This document shows positions 55,495 to 64,000 of a stretch of DNA of 64,000 nt, in pieces (position 1 is the stretch's first letter; each line of letters starts with the position of its first letter). The notes beneath the pieces were generated by a model. The model did no database searches. It was not told where the DNA came from and was given only the letters and a program-made list of their open reading frames with translations. Both the position numbers and the translations under genes were made by a program. The stretch is from the NCBI RefSeq assembly GCF_036346295.1, contig NZ_CP107819.1, forward strand, positions 5,084,001 to 5,148,000, in the 5' to 3' direction. This DNA comes from Streptomyces sp. NBC_00536. GTDB lineage: Bacteria; Actinomycetota; Actinomycetes; Streptomycetales; Streptomycetaceae.

Positions 55495-57258
55495 TCAGTC
55501 CTTGATCTCGCAGATGGTCGCGCCCGAGGTGACCGAGCCGCCGACCTCGGCGGCCAGGCCGACGATGGTGCCGGAGCGGTGCGCGTTGAGCGGCTGCTCC
55601 ATCTTCATGGCTTCGAGTACGACGATCAGGTCGCCCTCGTTGACCTGCTGGCCCTCTTCGACGGCGACCTTGACGATGGTGCCCTGCATCGGGGACGCGA
55701 GGGTGTCGCCGGACGCGGCCGGACCGGACTTCTTCGCCGCGCGCCGCTTGGGCTTGGCGCCCCCGGCGGCCGCGGTACGGGCCAGGGTCATGCCCAGGCT
55801 GGAGGGCAGCGAGACCTCCAGGCGCTTGCCGCCGACCTCGACCACGACGGTCTCGCGGCCCGGCTCGTCCGGCTCGTCGTCGGTCGCGGGGACCACGAAC
55901 GCGGGGATCTCGTTGACGAACTCGGTCTCGATCCACCGGGTGTGGACCGTGAACGGGGTGCCGTCGGCGGGCGCGAACGCGGGGTCGGCGACGACCGCGC
56001 GGTGGAACGGGATGGCTGTGGCCATGCCCTCGATCTCGAACTCGGCGAGCGCGCGGGCCGCGCGCTGCAGGGCCTGCTCGCGGGTGGCGCCGGTGACGAT
56101 CAGCTTGGCCAGGAGCGAGTCCCAGGCCGGGCCGATGACGCTGCCGGACTCGACGCCCGCGTCGAGGCGGACGCCCGGGCCCGAGGGCGCGGCGAACTTG
56201 GTGACGGTGCCGGGGGCGGGCAGGAAGCCGCGGCCCGGGTCCTCGCCGTTGATGCGGAACTCGAAGGAGTGCCCGCGCAGGACCGGGTCGCCGTAACCGA
56301 GTTCCTCGCCGTCGGCGATCCGGAACATCTCGCGGACCAGGTCGATGCCGGCGACCTCTTCGGTGACCGGGTGCTCGACCTGGAGGCGGGTGTTGACCTC
56401 CAGGAAGGAGATCAGGCCGTCGGCGGAGACGAGGAACTCGACCGTGCCGGCGCCGACGTAGCCGGCTTCCTTCAGGATCGCCTTCGAAGCGGCGTACAGC
56501 TCCGCGTTCTGGGCCTCGCTCAGGAACGGGGCGGGGGCTTCCTCGACCAGCTTCTGGTGGCGGCGCTGCAGCGAGCAGTCACGGGTGGAGACGACGACCA
56601 CGTTGCCGTGGGAGTCGGCCAGGCACTGGGTCTCCACGTGGCGCGGCTTGTCGAGGTACTGCTCGACGAAGCACTCGCCGCGCCCGAAGGCGGCGACGGC
56701 CTCGCGGACCGCCGAGTCGTACAGCTCGGGGATCTCTTCGAGGGTACGGGCGACCTTCAGGCCGCGGCCGCCGCCGCCGAAGGCGGCCTTGATCGCGACC
56801 GGCAGCCCGTGCTCGGCGGCGAAGGCGACGACCTCGTCGCTGCCGGAGACCGGGTCGGGGGTGCCCGCGACGAGCGGGGCCCCGGCGCGCAGCGCGATGT
56901 GCCGGGCGGCGACCTTGTCACCCAGGTCGCGGATGGCCTGCGGGGGCGGGCCGATCCAGATCAGGCCCGCGTCGATGACGGCCTGCGCGAAGTCGGCGTT
57001 CTCCGACAGGAAGCCGTATCCGGGGTGGATGGCGTCCGCTCCGGAATCGGCTGCCGCCTGGAGGACCTTCGCGATGTCCAGGTAGCTGGCGGCCGGGGTG
57101 TCACCGCCCAGCGCGAAAGCCTCGTCGGCCGCGCGGACATGCAGAGCGTCCCGGTCCGGATCGGCGTACACGGATACGCTGGCGATCCCGGCGTCCCGGC
57201 AAGCCCGAGCAACGCGGACAGCGATTTCGCCACGGTTGGCGATGAGCACCTTGCGCAC
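55495..57258 (-). CDS. accA2: acyl-CoA carboxylase alpha subunit (biotin carboxylase + BCCP)
   Basis: The 587-residue protein has a biotin carboxylase domain ([23 protein letters not shown]-grasp [24 protein letters not shown]), an Ala/Lys linker and a biotinyl domain with the biotinylation lysine in [14 protein letters not shown]. It carboxylates biotin for acetyl/propionyl-CoA carboxylase together with PccB and the epsilon subunit encoded 2 kb away. BirA, encoded close by, would biotinylate it. ATG 57258. Confidence 0.96.
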   Translation of the reverse strand: MRKVLIANRGEIAVRVARACRDAGIASVSVYADPDRDALHVRAADEAFALGGDTPAASYLDIAKVLQAAADSGADAIHPGYGFLSENADFAQAVIDAGLIWIGPPPQAIRDLGDKVAARHIALRAGAPLVAGTPDPVSGSDEVVAFAAEHGLPVAIKAAFGGGGRGLKVARTLEEIPELYDSAVREAVAAFGRGECFVEQYLDKPRHVETQCLADSHGNVVVVSTRDCSLQRRHQKLVEEAPAPFLSEAQNAELYAASKAILKEAGYVGAGTVEFLVSADGLISFLEVNTRLQVEHPVTEEVAGIDLVREMFRIADGEELGYGDPVLRGHSFEFRINGEDPGRGFLPAPGTVTKFAAPSGPGVRLDAGVESGSVIGPAWDSLLAKLIVTGATREQALQRAARALAEFEIEGMATAIPFHRAVVADPAFAPADGTPFTVHTRWIETEFVNEIPAFVVPATDDEPDEPGRETVVVEVGGKRLEVSLPSSLGMTLARTAAAGGAKPKRRAAKKSGPAASGDTLASPMQGTIVKVAVEEGQQVNEGDLIVVLEAMKMEQPLNAHRSGTIVGLAAEVGGSVTSGATICEIKD

Positions 57259-57618
57259 GATGACTCCCTCCTTGAAAACAAGCTGAGTTTAGGGACAGCC
57301 GACACGGCCTTTCGACCCGTCCCCAGAGGTGAGCTTGCCCACACGGAGCGTTATTCGAGGCTCCCTCGAGTGTCGACACCCCTTGTGGCGCCCCAGGTCA
57401 GCGGGATCCCCGACTGCACACTAGCCGGGCCGTGTGTCCAAGGTCTCTGCGTTTGGGGTCAGCGGGTCCACCGGTTTCTTTGTGGACTCCCTACCAACGG
57501 GCCCGGCTTTCTTTGCCCGTAACGAAGCCGCCCCGACCCCTTGTCCGGACGTTTACCCGTTAGTAGCCTCACCGAGTCGAACGCTTTTGTGGACGCATGC
57601 GGATCGGGTGGGGGCGCC
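57259..57618. other. 360-bp divergent promoter region
   Basis: No credible gene is seen between accA2 and the membrane-protein gene. The sequence is less GC-rich than its surroundings and contains several TTTCTTTG-like stretches but no strong palindrome. It presumably carries both promoters. Confidence 0.6.
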
Positions 57619-58062
57619 GTGCTGCGCAGACTCGTGGCCTCGGTGGCCGCGATCGTGCTGGTGGTCGAAGCGGCGGTACTGGTGCTCGTGCACATCGTGC
57701 TGGGCGCGACCACGCACAACCAGGCCATGTCGATAGCGGGGATGGACCCGGACGTCATGTCCACGGCCACCTACGCCATGGGCGCGGGCATCGGGGCGTT
57801 CCTGCTGGCCGGGGCCGTGTTCCTGGCCGTCACCGCGGTCCGTGACCGCCCGCCGGGCCGCTTCGCGCGGGTGCTGGTGGTCGTCACGGCCGTCACCCAC
57901 ATCGTGCTCGGCGTCCTCGCCGCCGCGCTCGTCGGCTGGGGCGCCTTCGCCGCCACGATGCTGATCTTCTGTCTGCTCGTGCTGACCCTGACGCTCTACG
58001 CCGCCAAGGCCGCCGGCGAGATGAAGGTCACGTCCGAAAGTGTCACGTCCACAAGTCCGTGA
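57619..58062 (+). CDS. four-span membrane protein
   Basis: This 147-residue protein starts at GTG after GTGGGGGCGCC; hydrophobic segments lie at about residues 5-28, 50-72, 82-105 and 108-128, with a polar tail [10 protein letters not shown]. It contains no known domain motif. It converges with, and overlaps by 20 bases, the maf gene. A longer in-frame start at 57541 is less likely. Confidence 0.75.
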   Translation: MLRRLVASVAAIVLVVEAAVLVLVHIVLGATTHNQAMSIAGMDPDVMSTATYAMGAGIGAFLLAGAVFLAVTAVRDRPPGRFARVLVVVTAVTHIVLGVLAAALVGWGAFAATMLIFCLLVLTLTLYAAKAAGEMKVTSESVTSTSP

Positions 58063-58660
58063 TGGACACGTTCAGTTCGCCCAGCAGTGAGCGCAGCAGC
58101 GGCAGCGACAGTCCGATCACATTGCCCGGGTCGCCGTCGATCCCGTCGATGAACGGCGCCGAGAGGCCGTCCAGGGTGAACGCCCCGGCCACGTGCAGCG
58201 GCTCGCCGCTCGCCACGTACGCCGCGACCTCCGCGTCGCTCGGCTCGCCGAACCGGACCGTCGTGGACGCCGTGGCCGAGACCTGAGCGCCGTTCGCGGT
58301 GTCGATCACGCAGTGCCCGGTGCGCAGCACGCCCGAGCGGCCGCGCATCGACTTCCAGCGGGCCGTGGCCTCCTCGGCGTCGGCGGGCTTGCCCAGCGCC
58401 TCCCCGTCCAGCTCCAGCACGGAGTCACAGCCGATCACCAGCGCCCCCGCGGCCTCGGGCAGGGCCGCCACGACGGCGGCCTTCGCCTCGGCCAGGACGA
58501 GCGCCAGCTCGGCGGGCGAGTCGGCCTCCAGGGCGTCCTCGTCCACCCCGCTGACGATCACGTGCGGGGCGAGGCCGGCCTGGCGCAGCAGGTTCAGCCG
58601 GGCGGGCGAGGCGGAGGCGAGGACGAGGGCGCGCGGCTGCGCGGGCGTGGTGGCGGTCAT
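58043..58660 (-). CDS. maf: Maf-like nucleotide pyrophosphatase
   Basis: This 205-residue protein has the substrate loop [19 protein letters not shown], the catalytic stretch [13 protein letters not shown] with downstream Lys/Glu pattern, and [14 protein letters not shown]. Maf proteins remove modified or pyrimidine nucleotides and affect division. ATG 58660 was chosen among three nearby in-frame ATGs. Confidence 0.9.
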   Translation of the reverse strand: MTATTPAQPRALVLASASPARLNLLRQAGLAPHVIVSGVDEDALEADSPAELALVLAEAKAAVVAALPEAAGALVIGCDSVLELDGEALGKPADAEEATARWKSMRGRSGVLRTGHCVIDTANGAQVSATASTTVRFGEPSDAEVAAYVASGEPLHVAGAFTLDGLSAPFIDGIDGDPGNVIGLSLPLLRSLLGELNVSITDLWT

Positions 58661-58702
58661 GGGGGCCATCGTAGGAGCCGTGGCAGCCCCACCAGACACC
58701 CC

Positions 58703-58840
58703 CTAGCGCAGACCGTGCACCCCGAGGACGTAGACGACCACCAGCATCGCCAGCGCCAGGATCACGCCCATCCGGCGGATCATCGACTGCGCCTCGCGCA
58801 TGTCCTTCGGCGGCTCGTTCTTCGGATCGGACCAGAGCAT
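58703..58840 (-). CDS. mmpB: small membrane protein, MmpB-like
   Basis: This 45-residue protein begins MLWSDPKNEPPKDMREAQSM and has one membrane span (GVILALAMLVVVYVLGV). Size, start and position between maf and the carboxylase epsilon gene match the small morphogenic membrane protein MmpB of Streptomyces as I recall it. ATG 58840 follows GTGGAATG. Confidence 0.75.
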   Translation of the reverse strand: MLWSDPKNEPPKDMREAQSMIRRMGVILALAMLVVVYVLGVHGLR

Positions 58841-58864
58841 TCCACGATCGTGCTCCGGGGACGC

Positions 58865-58900
58865 CGGTGGCGCCTGAGTACGGGTACTCAGGCGCCACCG
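58865..58900. terminator. perfect 17-bp hairpin after the carboxylase genes
   Basis: CGGTGGCGCCTGAGTAC (58865-58881) and its exact complement (58884-58900) face each other across two bases. It lies after the epsilon gene and before mmpB on the same strand, so it probably ends the pccB-epsilon transcript. Confidence 0.82.
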
Positions 58901-58957
58901 TCCGTTCACGTCATCTTCGGCCCGGGCGCAGGCCCGCCGGCCCGCCCGGGTGCCGCT

Positions 58958-59167
58958 TCAGGAGGGCCAGTACGTACGCCCCCAGGCGCGCGGGCCGGGC
59001 TGCGGCAGCCGCCGCCGGGCCACCCGCGACGGGGCCGACCACGCGGCCTCGACGAGGGGCGCGCCCGGCGTGGCAGCCGCCAGCGCCGCCGCGCGCGCTT
59101 GGACCACCGCCAGTGCGGCGGCCAGCTCCTCGGGGGTCGGGTTGCCCTTGACCACCTTGATCATCAC
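58958..59167 (-). CDS. pccE: acyl-CoA carboxylase epsilon subunit
   Basis: This 69-residue protein begins MMIKVVKGNPTPEELAAALA, the typical start of the epsilon subunit, followed by an Ala-rich helix and a basic tail ending RRLPQPGPRAWGRTYWPS. It stabilises the beta/alpha complex and raises activity. It is 43 bases downstream of pccB. Confidence 0.92.
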   Translation of the reverse strand: MMIKVVKGNPTPEELAAALAVVQARAAALAAATPGAPLVEAAWSAPSRVARRRLPQPGPRAWGRTYWPS

Positions 59168-59210
59168 GGAGACCTCCAGGGTCAGGAGTCCTGTCAGGAG
59201 TATGGAAGTC

Positions 59211-60797
59211 CTACAAAGGAATGTTGCCGTGCTTCTTCGGCGGCAGCGACTCGCGCTTGGTGCGCAGCTGCCGCAGCCCCTTCACGATGTGCGCGCGGGT
59301 CTCCGAGGGCATGGTCACCGCGTCGATGTACCCGCGCTCGGCGGCCGTGTACGGGTTGAGCAGCGTGTCCTCGTAGTCGGCGATCAGCTCGGCCCGGGTG
59401 GCCTCCGGATCGTCGGCGGCCGCGATGGTGCGCCGGTGCAGGATGTTCACCGCGCCCTGCGCGCCCATGACGGCGATCTGCGCGGTCGGCCAGGCCAGGT
59501 TCAGGTCCGCGCCGAGGTGCTTGGAGCCCATGACGTCGTAGGCGCCGCCGAAGGCCTTGCGGGTGATCACGGTGATGAGGGGGACGGTGGCCTCGGCGTA
59601 CGCGTAGATCAGCTTCGCGCCGCGCCGGATGATTCCGTTGTACTCCTGGTCCGTGCCCGGCAGGAAGCCCGGTACGTCGACGAAGGTCAGCACCGGCACG
59701 TTGAAGGCGTCGCAGGTCCGCACGAACCGGGCCGCCTTCTCGCTCGCGTCGATGTCGAGGCAGCCCGCGAACTGCATCGGCTGGTTCGCCACGATGCCCA
59801 CCGGGTGGCCCTCGACCCGGCCGAAGCCGGTGAGGATGTTCGGTGCGAACAGCGCCTGGGTCTCCAGGAACTCGCCCTCGTCCAGGATGTGCTCGATCAC
59901 GGTGTGCATGTCGTACGGCTGGTTGGCGCTGTCCGGGATCAGCGTGTCCAGCTCGCGGTCCTCGGCCGAGACCTCGGTGTCCGCCTCCTCGGGGAAGGCG
60001 GGCGGCTCGGAGAGGTTGTTCGACGGCAGGAAGGCGAGGAGCGACTTCACGTACTCGATCGCGTCCTTCTCGTCCCCCGCCATGTGGTGGGCCACGCCCG
60101 AGACGCTGTTGTGCGTGCGCGCGCCGCCCAGCTCCTCGAAGCCGACGTCCTCGCCGGTGACCGTCTTGATGACGTCCGGGCCGGTGATGAACATGTGCGA
60201 GGTCTGGTCCACCATCACCGTGAAGTCGGTGATCGCGGGGGAGTACACGGCGCCGCCCGCGCAGGGCCCGACGACCAGGCTGATCTGCGGGATCACCCCG
60301 GAGGCGTGCACGTTGCGGCGGAAGATCTCGCCGTACATGCCGAGCGCGCTGACGCCCTCCTGGATCCGGGCGCCGCCCGAGTCGTTGATGCCGACCAGCG
60401 GGCAGCCGGTCTTCAGGGCGAAGTCCATGACCTTCATGATCTTCTGTCCGTAGACCTCGCCGAGGGCCCCGCCGAAGACGGTGAAGTCCTGCGAGAACAC
60501 GGCGACCGGGCGTCCGTCGACCGTGCCGTAGCCGGTCACCACGCCGTCGCCGTACGGCTTGGTCTTCTCCAGCCCGAAGTTGGTCGACCGGTGCCGGGCG
60601 AAGCCGTCCAGCTCGACGAACGAGCCCTCGTCCAGCAGCAGCGCCACGCGCTCACGAGCCGTCAGCTTGCCCTTGGCGTGCTGCTTCTCCACGGCGAGCG
60701 CGGAACCGGCATGGGTGGCTTCGTCGATCCGGCGCTGCAGATCCGCGAGCTTGCCCGCGGTGGTGTGGATGTCGATGGGCTCTGAGGGTTGAGACAT
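59211..60797 (-). CDS. pccB: propionyl-CoA carboxylase beta subunit
   Basis: The 528-residue carboxyltransferase has [20 protein letters not shown] (N-terminal oxyanion site), [16 protein letters not shown], and C-terminal [20 protein letters not shown], and ends KKHGNIPL. It makes methylmalonyl-CoA, a polyketide and lipid building block. ATG 60797 agrees with the family start better than an ATG nine codons earlier. Confidence 0.96.
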   Translation of the reverse strand: MSQPSEPIDIHTTAGKLADLQRRIDEATHAGSALAVEKQHAKGKLTARERVALLLDEGSFVELDGFARHRSTNFGLEKTKPYGDGVVTGYGTVDGRPVAVFSQDFTVFGGALGEVYGQKIMKVMDFALKTGCPLVGINDSGGARIQEGVSALGMYGEIFRRNVHASGVIPQISLVVGPCAGGAVYSPAITDFTVMVDQTSHMFITGPDVIKTVTGEDVGFEELGGARTHNSVSGVAHHMAGDEKDAIEYVKSLLAFLPSNNLSEPPAFPEEADTEVSAEDRELDTLIPDSANQPYDMHTVIEHILDEGEFLETQALFAPNILTGFGRVEGHPVGIVANQPMQFAGCLDIDASEKAARFVRTCDAFNVPVLTFVDVPGFLPGTDQEYNGIIRRGAKLIYAYAEATVPLITVITRKAFGGAYDVMGSKHLGADLNLAWPTAQIAVMGAQGAVNILHRRTIAAADDPEATRAELIADYEDTLLNPYTAAERGYIDAVTMPSETRAHIVKGLRQLRTKRESLPPKKHGNIPL

Positions 60798-60926
60798 CGG
60801 GGTCGCGGCTCCCTGGGTGGTCAACTGCCATGGTCAATGCGGTGACTGCTCTGGCTACTGGTGCGTAGCGTATCGGCGGGCATGGCGCTCGGCAGTGCGG
60901 CGTTTGCCACACCTACTGTGGGTTGC

Positions 60927-61793
60927 ATGACGCCATCAGATGCCTCATCCGGAGCCTCCGCCGGCCGCTGGTCCAGCCTGGACCGGCCGCCCCTGTCCGC
61001 CGTCGCGCTGCAGCGGGCCCTCGTGGTTCCCGGCGGACTGTGGACCTCGGTCGAGGTGACCGGATCCACCGGTTCCACCAATACCGACCTCGCGGCGCGG
61101 GCCGCCCGGCTGCCCGAGGGTGCCGTACTGGTCGCCGAGGAGCAGACCGCCGGGCGCGGGCGCCTGGACCGGACCTGGACGGCGCCCGCCCGCTCCGGGC
61201 TCTTCTTTTCGGTCCTGCTCAAGCCCGGGCCGGACGTACCGGTGGAGCGGTGGGGGTGGCTGACCCTGCTCGCCGGGGTGGCCACCGCGACCGGGCTGTC
61301 CCGGGCGGCCGGGGTGGACACCGCCCTCAAGTGGCCCAACGACCTGCTGGTCAGCGTGGACGGCGACGAGCGCAAGACCGGCGGCATCCTCGCCGAGCGC
61401 ACCGGGGACGGGGTGGTCGTCGGGATCGGGCTGAACGTCTCGCTCACCGAGGACGAGCTGCCCGTGCCCACGGCGGGCTCGCTGCTGCTCGCCAAGGCCA
61501 CCGTGACCGACCGGGACCCGCTGCTGAAGTCCGTACTGCGCTCCCTGGAGCAGTGGTACGAACGCTGGCGGGCGGCCGGCGGCGATCCGGCGGCCAGCGG
61601 CCTGCAGGAGACGTACGCGGCGGGCTGCGCGACGCTGGGCAGGCACGTACGGGCGGAGCTGCCCGGCGGCCGGACACTGACCGGAACGGCCGAAGCGGTC
61701 GACGCGGACGGACGGCTGGTGATCCGCACGGCGGACGACGCCCACGAAGCGGTCGGCGCGGGGGACGTCGTCCACCTGCGGTCGGTCCACTAG
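60927..61793 (+). CDS. birA: biotin-protein ligase
   Basis: This 288-residue protein of class I size has no DNA-binding domain. Motifs seen are GSTNTDLAARAARL, the biotinyl-adenylate loop EEQTAGRGRLDRTWTAP, ALKWPNDLLV and GIGLNVSL. It would biotinylate the carboxylase alpha subunit encoded nearby. ATG 60927 lies seven bases after a -10 TACTGT (60914-60919), so the mRNA is probably leaderless. It is divergent from pccB. Confidence 0.94.
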   Translation: MTPSDASSGASAGRWSSLDRPPLSAVALQRALVVPGGLWTSVEVTGSTGSTNTDLAARAARLPEGAVLVAEEQTAGRGRLDRTWTAPARSGLFFSVLLKPGPDVPVERWGWLTLLAGVATATGLSRAAGVDTALKWPNDLLVSVDGDERKTGGILAERTGDGVVVGIGLNVSLTEDELPVPTAGSLLLAKATVTDRDPLLKSVLRSLEQWYERWRAAGGDPAASGLQETYAAGCATLGRHVRAELPGGRTLTGTAEAVDADGRLVIRTADDAHEAVGAGDVVHLRSVH

Positions 61794-61951
61794 GTCACGA
61801 CTGGGGCGTCTCTCACCGCCCGACGGTGAACAGCTGGTGGAGTGGGGAGTGAGCTACGGCACACCTGCCGTATGGTTTAGGCGATCCCGGTGCTCCCGGT
61901 GATCAACCGGTTCGGCAGGGCAGTGCGCACGGAATGGACAGGAGGCGGCCC

Positions 61952-63139
61952 TTGACCGTCGACGACCCTACGTCCAGCGCGTCCGGCTCCCAGGGCGCCG
62001 GGCCGGTGAGCGGTCCGGGCACGCCCATCGGCCGTGACCAGCACACTCCCCACCACGAGGTCGACCACACGGCCCAGCCCACGGCGGATCCGCTCGCCAT
62101 CCGGCTGGAGCAGCTCATCCTGGGCGCCGAGCGCCGGTACACGCCCTTCCAGGCGGCCCGCAGCGCCGGAGTCTCGATGGAGCTGGCGTCCCGGTTCTGG
62201 CGGGCCATGGGCTTCGCGGACATCGGGCAGGCCAAGGCGCTCACCGAGGCCGACGTGCTGGCCCTGCGTCGGCTCGCCGGTCTGGTGGAGGCCGGGCTGC
62301 TCAGCGAGCCGATGGCGGTCCAGGTGGCGCGCTCCACCGGGCAGACCACCGCCCGGCTGGCGGAATGGCAGATCGACTCGTTCCTGGAGGGGCTGACGGA
62401 GCCGCCGGAGCCGGGGATGACCCGCACCGAGGTCACCTACCCGCTGGTGGAGCTGCTCCTGCCGGAGCTGGAGGAATTCCTCGTCTACGTGTGGCGCCGC
62501 CAGCTGGCGGCGGCCACCGGGCGGGTGGTGCAGGTCGCCGACGACGAGGAGATGGTCGACCGGCGGCTCGCGGTCGGCTTCGCGGACCTGGTGGGTTTCA
62601 CCCGGCTGACCCGGCGGCTGGAGGAGGAGGAGCTGGGCGAGCTGGTCGAGTCCTTCGAGACCACCTCGGCCGACCTGGTGGCCGCGCACGGCGGCCGGCT
62701 GATCAAGACGCTCGGCGACGAGGTGCTGTACTGCGCCGACGACGCGGCGACGGCGGCGGAGATCGCGCTGCGGCTGATCGAGACGATGGAGGAGGACCCG
62801 CAGATGCCCGAGCTGCGGGTGGGCATCGCCTTCGGCACGGTGACGACCCGGATGGGCGACGTCTTCGGGACCACCGTGAACCTGGCCTCGCGGCTCACGT
62901 CCATAGCGCCGAAGGACGCGGTGCTCGTGGACGGGGCGATGGCCCAGGAGCTGGGCCGCACCGGGGCCGCGCCGGTCTCGGAGAAGAAGGCCGCCGAGGC
63001 GGAGGCCGAGGCGGGACCCGACGCGGAGGGCGTGACGTACCGGTTCGCGCTCCAGCCGATGTGGCAGCGGCCGGTGCGCGGACTGGGGGTCGTGGAGCCC
63101 TGGTTGCTGACGCGGCGGACACCTAAGATCCCTGGGTAA
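61952..63139 (+). CDS. cya: adenylate cyclase, class III
   Basis: This protein of about 395 residues has a regulatory N-terminal half (ILGAERRYTPFQAARSAGVS, and a helix-rich MerR-like stretch) followed by a catalytic domain with metal Asp in VGFADLVGFTRLTRR and LIKTLGDEVLY, and GTVTTRMGDVFGTTVNLASR. It makes cAMP, needed for spore germination in S. coelicolor. TTG 61952 has GGAGG six bases ahead; an in-frame ATG at 61934 is the alternative. Confidence 0.94.
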   Translation: MTVDDPTSSASGSQGAGPVSGPGTPIGRDQHTPHHEVDHTAQPTADPLAIRLEQLILGAERRYTPFQAARSAGVSMELASRFWRAMGFADIGQAKALTEADVLALRRLAGLVEAGLLSEPMAVQVARSTGQTTARLAEWQIDSFLEGLTEPPEPGMTRTEVTYPLVELLLPELEEFLVYVWRRQLAAATGRVVQVADDEEMVDRRLAVGFADLVGFTRLTRRLEEEELGELVESFETTSADLVAAHGGRLIKTLGDEVLYCADDAATAAEIALRLIETMEEDPQMPELRVGIAFGTVTTRMGDVFGTTVNLASRLTSIAPKDAVLVDGAMAQELGRTGAAPVSEKKAAEAEAEAGPDAEGVTYRFALQPMWQRPVRGLGVVEPWLLTRRTPKIPG

Positions 63140-63168
63140 CGTTCGTTAACCAGGAGGGTGTGGGCGCT

Positions 63169-64000
63169 GTGGGGACTGGCACTGGGGACATCGGGGCTGG
63201 GTCTGAGGTCCGGTTCGGGGAGTTCGTCGCGGTACGGCGCCACGGCGACGGCGGCGTGGTGGCGGAGCTGGTCCTCGACCGCCCCAAGGCCATGAACGCC
63301 GTCTCCGACGCGCTGGCGCGCTCGCTGGCGGCCGCGTGCGCGGCGCTGGCCGCGGATCCCGCGGTCCGGGTGACCGTCCTGACCTCCACGCACGAGCGGG
63401 CCTTCTGCGTGGGCGCGGACCTCAAGGAACGCAACTCCCTCACCGACGCGGAACTGGCCGCCCGGCGGCCCGCCTCGCGCGGCGCGTACGGGGGCGTGCT
63501 CGCCCTTCCGATGCCGACCATCGCCGCGGTGCACGGCTTCGCCCTCGGCGGCGGCTTCGAGCTGGCCCTGGCCTGCGACGTGATCGTGGCCGACACCACC
63601 GCGGTGGTGGGCCTGCCGGAGGTCTCGGTCGGCGTCATCCCGGGCGGCGGCGGTACGCAGCTGCTCCCTCGGCGGGTGGGCGCCGCCCGGGCCTCGGAAC
63701 TGATCTTCACCGCGCGGCGGGTGGAGGCGGCGGAGGCCCTGTCGCTCGGCCTGGTCGAATCCGTGGTCCCGGCGGGCACGGACCGCGCGGCGGCCCTGGA
63801 ACTGGCCGGACGCATGGCGGCGAACTCCCCGGTGGGCCTGCGGGCCGCCAAGCGGGCGCTCCGGCTCGGGCACGGGCTCGACCTCGCGGCCGGGCTGGAC
63901 GTCGAGGACGCGGCCTGGTGGGGCGTGGCCTTCTCGGCCGACCGTGCCGAGGGTGTGGCCGCCTTCAACGAAAAGCGCAAGCCGAACTGGCCGGGGGCCG
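63169..64000 (+). CDS. enoyl-CoA hydratase/isomerase (crotonase), 3' end cut by window
   Basis: The open frame runs off the right edge with 277 codons visible and no stop. It shows LVLDRPKAMNAVSDALARSL, the oxyanion-hole VHGFALGGGFELALACD and GLPEVSVGVIPGGGGTQLLP with the catalytic acid, all typical of crotonases acting on acyl-CoA in fatty-acid oxidation. GTG 63169 is about eleven bases after AGGAGGG; a GTG three codons earlier is too near that site. It lies 29 bases after cya and could share its transcript. Confidence 0.92.
   Translation, partial: MGTGTGDIGAGSEVRFGEFVAVRRHGDGGVVAELVLDRPKAMNAVSDALARSLAAACAALAADPAVRVTVLTSTHERAFCVGADLKERNSLTDAELAARRPASRGAYGGVLALPMPTIAAVHGFALGGGFELALACDVIVADTTAVVGLPEVSVGVIPGGGGTQLLPRRVGAARASELIFTARRVEAAEALSLGLVESVVPAGTDRAAALELAGRMAANSPVGLRAAKRALRLGHGLDLAAGLDVEDAAWWGVAFSADRAEGVAAFNEKRKPNWPGA

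Overview
The window is GC-rich actinobacterial DNA, almost certainly Streptomyces. Third codon positions are GC-saturated, GTG starts and 4-base ATGA/GTGA overlaps are common, TTA codons are rare, and the right half carries a recognisable Streptomyces core block: add, deoC, afsQ1/afsQ2/sigQ, a phosphosugar mutase, a purine nucleoside phosphorylase, an LpdA-like reductase, acyl-CoA carboxylase genes, birA and an adenylate cyclase. No rRNA, tRNA or CRISPR was seen.

Bases 1-18040 hold the right part of a biosynthetic gene cluster cut by the left edge. The + strand operon encodes a KASIII-like enzyme (partial), an EhpF-like stand-alone adenylating enzyme, an EhpG/LuxC-like acyl reductase, a 17-residue ORF, a CreE-like flavin monooxygenase with a CreD-like nitrosuccinate lyase (the aspartate-to-nitrous-acid pathway), a class II DAHP synthase, an ATP-grasp ligase and an MFS exporter. 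A TTA-containing regulator and a HisC-like aminotransferase follow. A converging - strand operon encodes PapB, PapA and PapC homologues (4-aminophenylpyruvate formation) and a second, CreM-like AMP-forming ligase. Taken together the genes predict a 4-aminophenylalanine-type arylamine plus nitrous acid, and so a diazotised, N-N bonded or deaminated product. I cannot name that product.

Bases 18300-27900 are accessory and regulatory. They hold three overlapping minigenes, an XRE/TPR-type regulator, a GntR regulator divergent from a NUDIX gene, a relic duplicate of the regulator's 3' end, an MFS/LysR pair, a second copy of the 'regulator plus ATP-grasp' theme, and a short tandem-repeat block.

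Bases 27900-43450 are core: add, small secreted, lipoprotein and membrane genes, a 0.95 kb non-coding near-palindrome, deoC with two aldehyde dehydrogenase genes, a uridine-kinase-like gene, and sigQ/afsQ1/afsQ2 with a lipoprotein gene. A perfect 12-bp palindrome lies just upstream of add, deoC and the purine nucleoside phosphorylase gene, suggesting one nucleoside-catabolism regulon read from leaderless promoters.

Bases 43650-49450 form an accessory island that looks like an undescribed peptide-modification (RiPP-like) locus: phosphotransferase, aldo/keto reductase, JmjC oxygenase, a 51-residue peptide, a CxC small protein, an XRE/TPR regulator with a TTA codon and a NUDIX hydrolase. A dead IS30-type transposase fragment marks one edge. 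Bases 49500-64000 return to core metabolism (sugar-phosphate and nucleoside salvage, acyl-CoA carboxylase, biotin ligase, adenylate cyclase) and end in a truncated crotonase gene.
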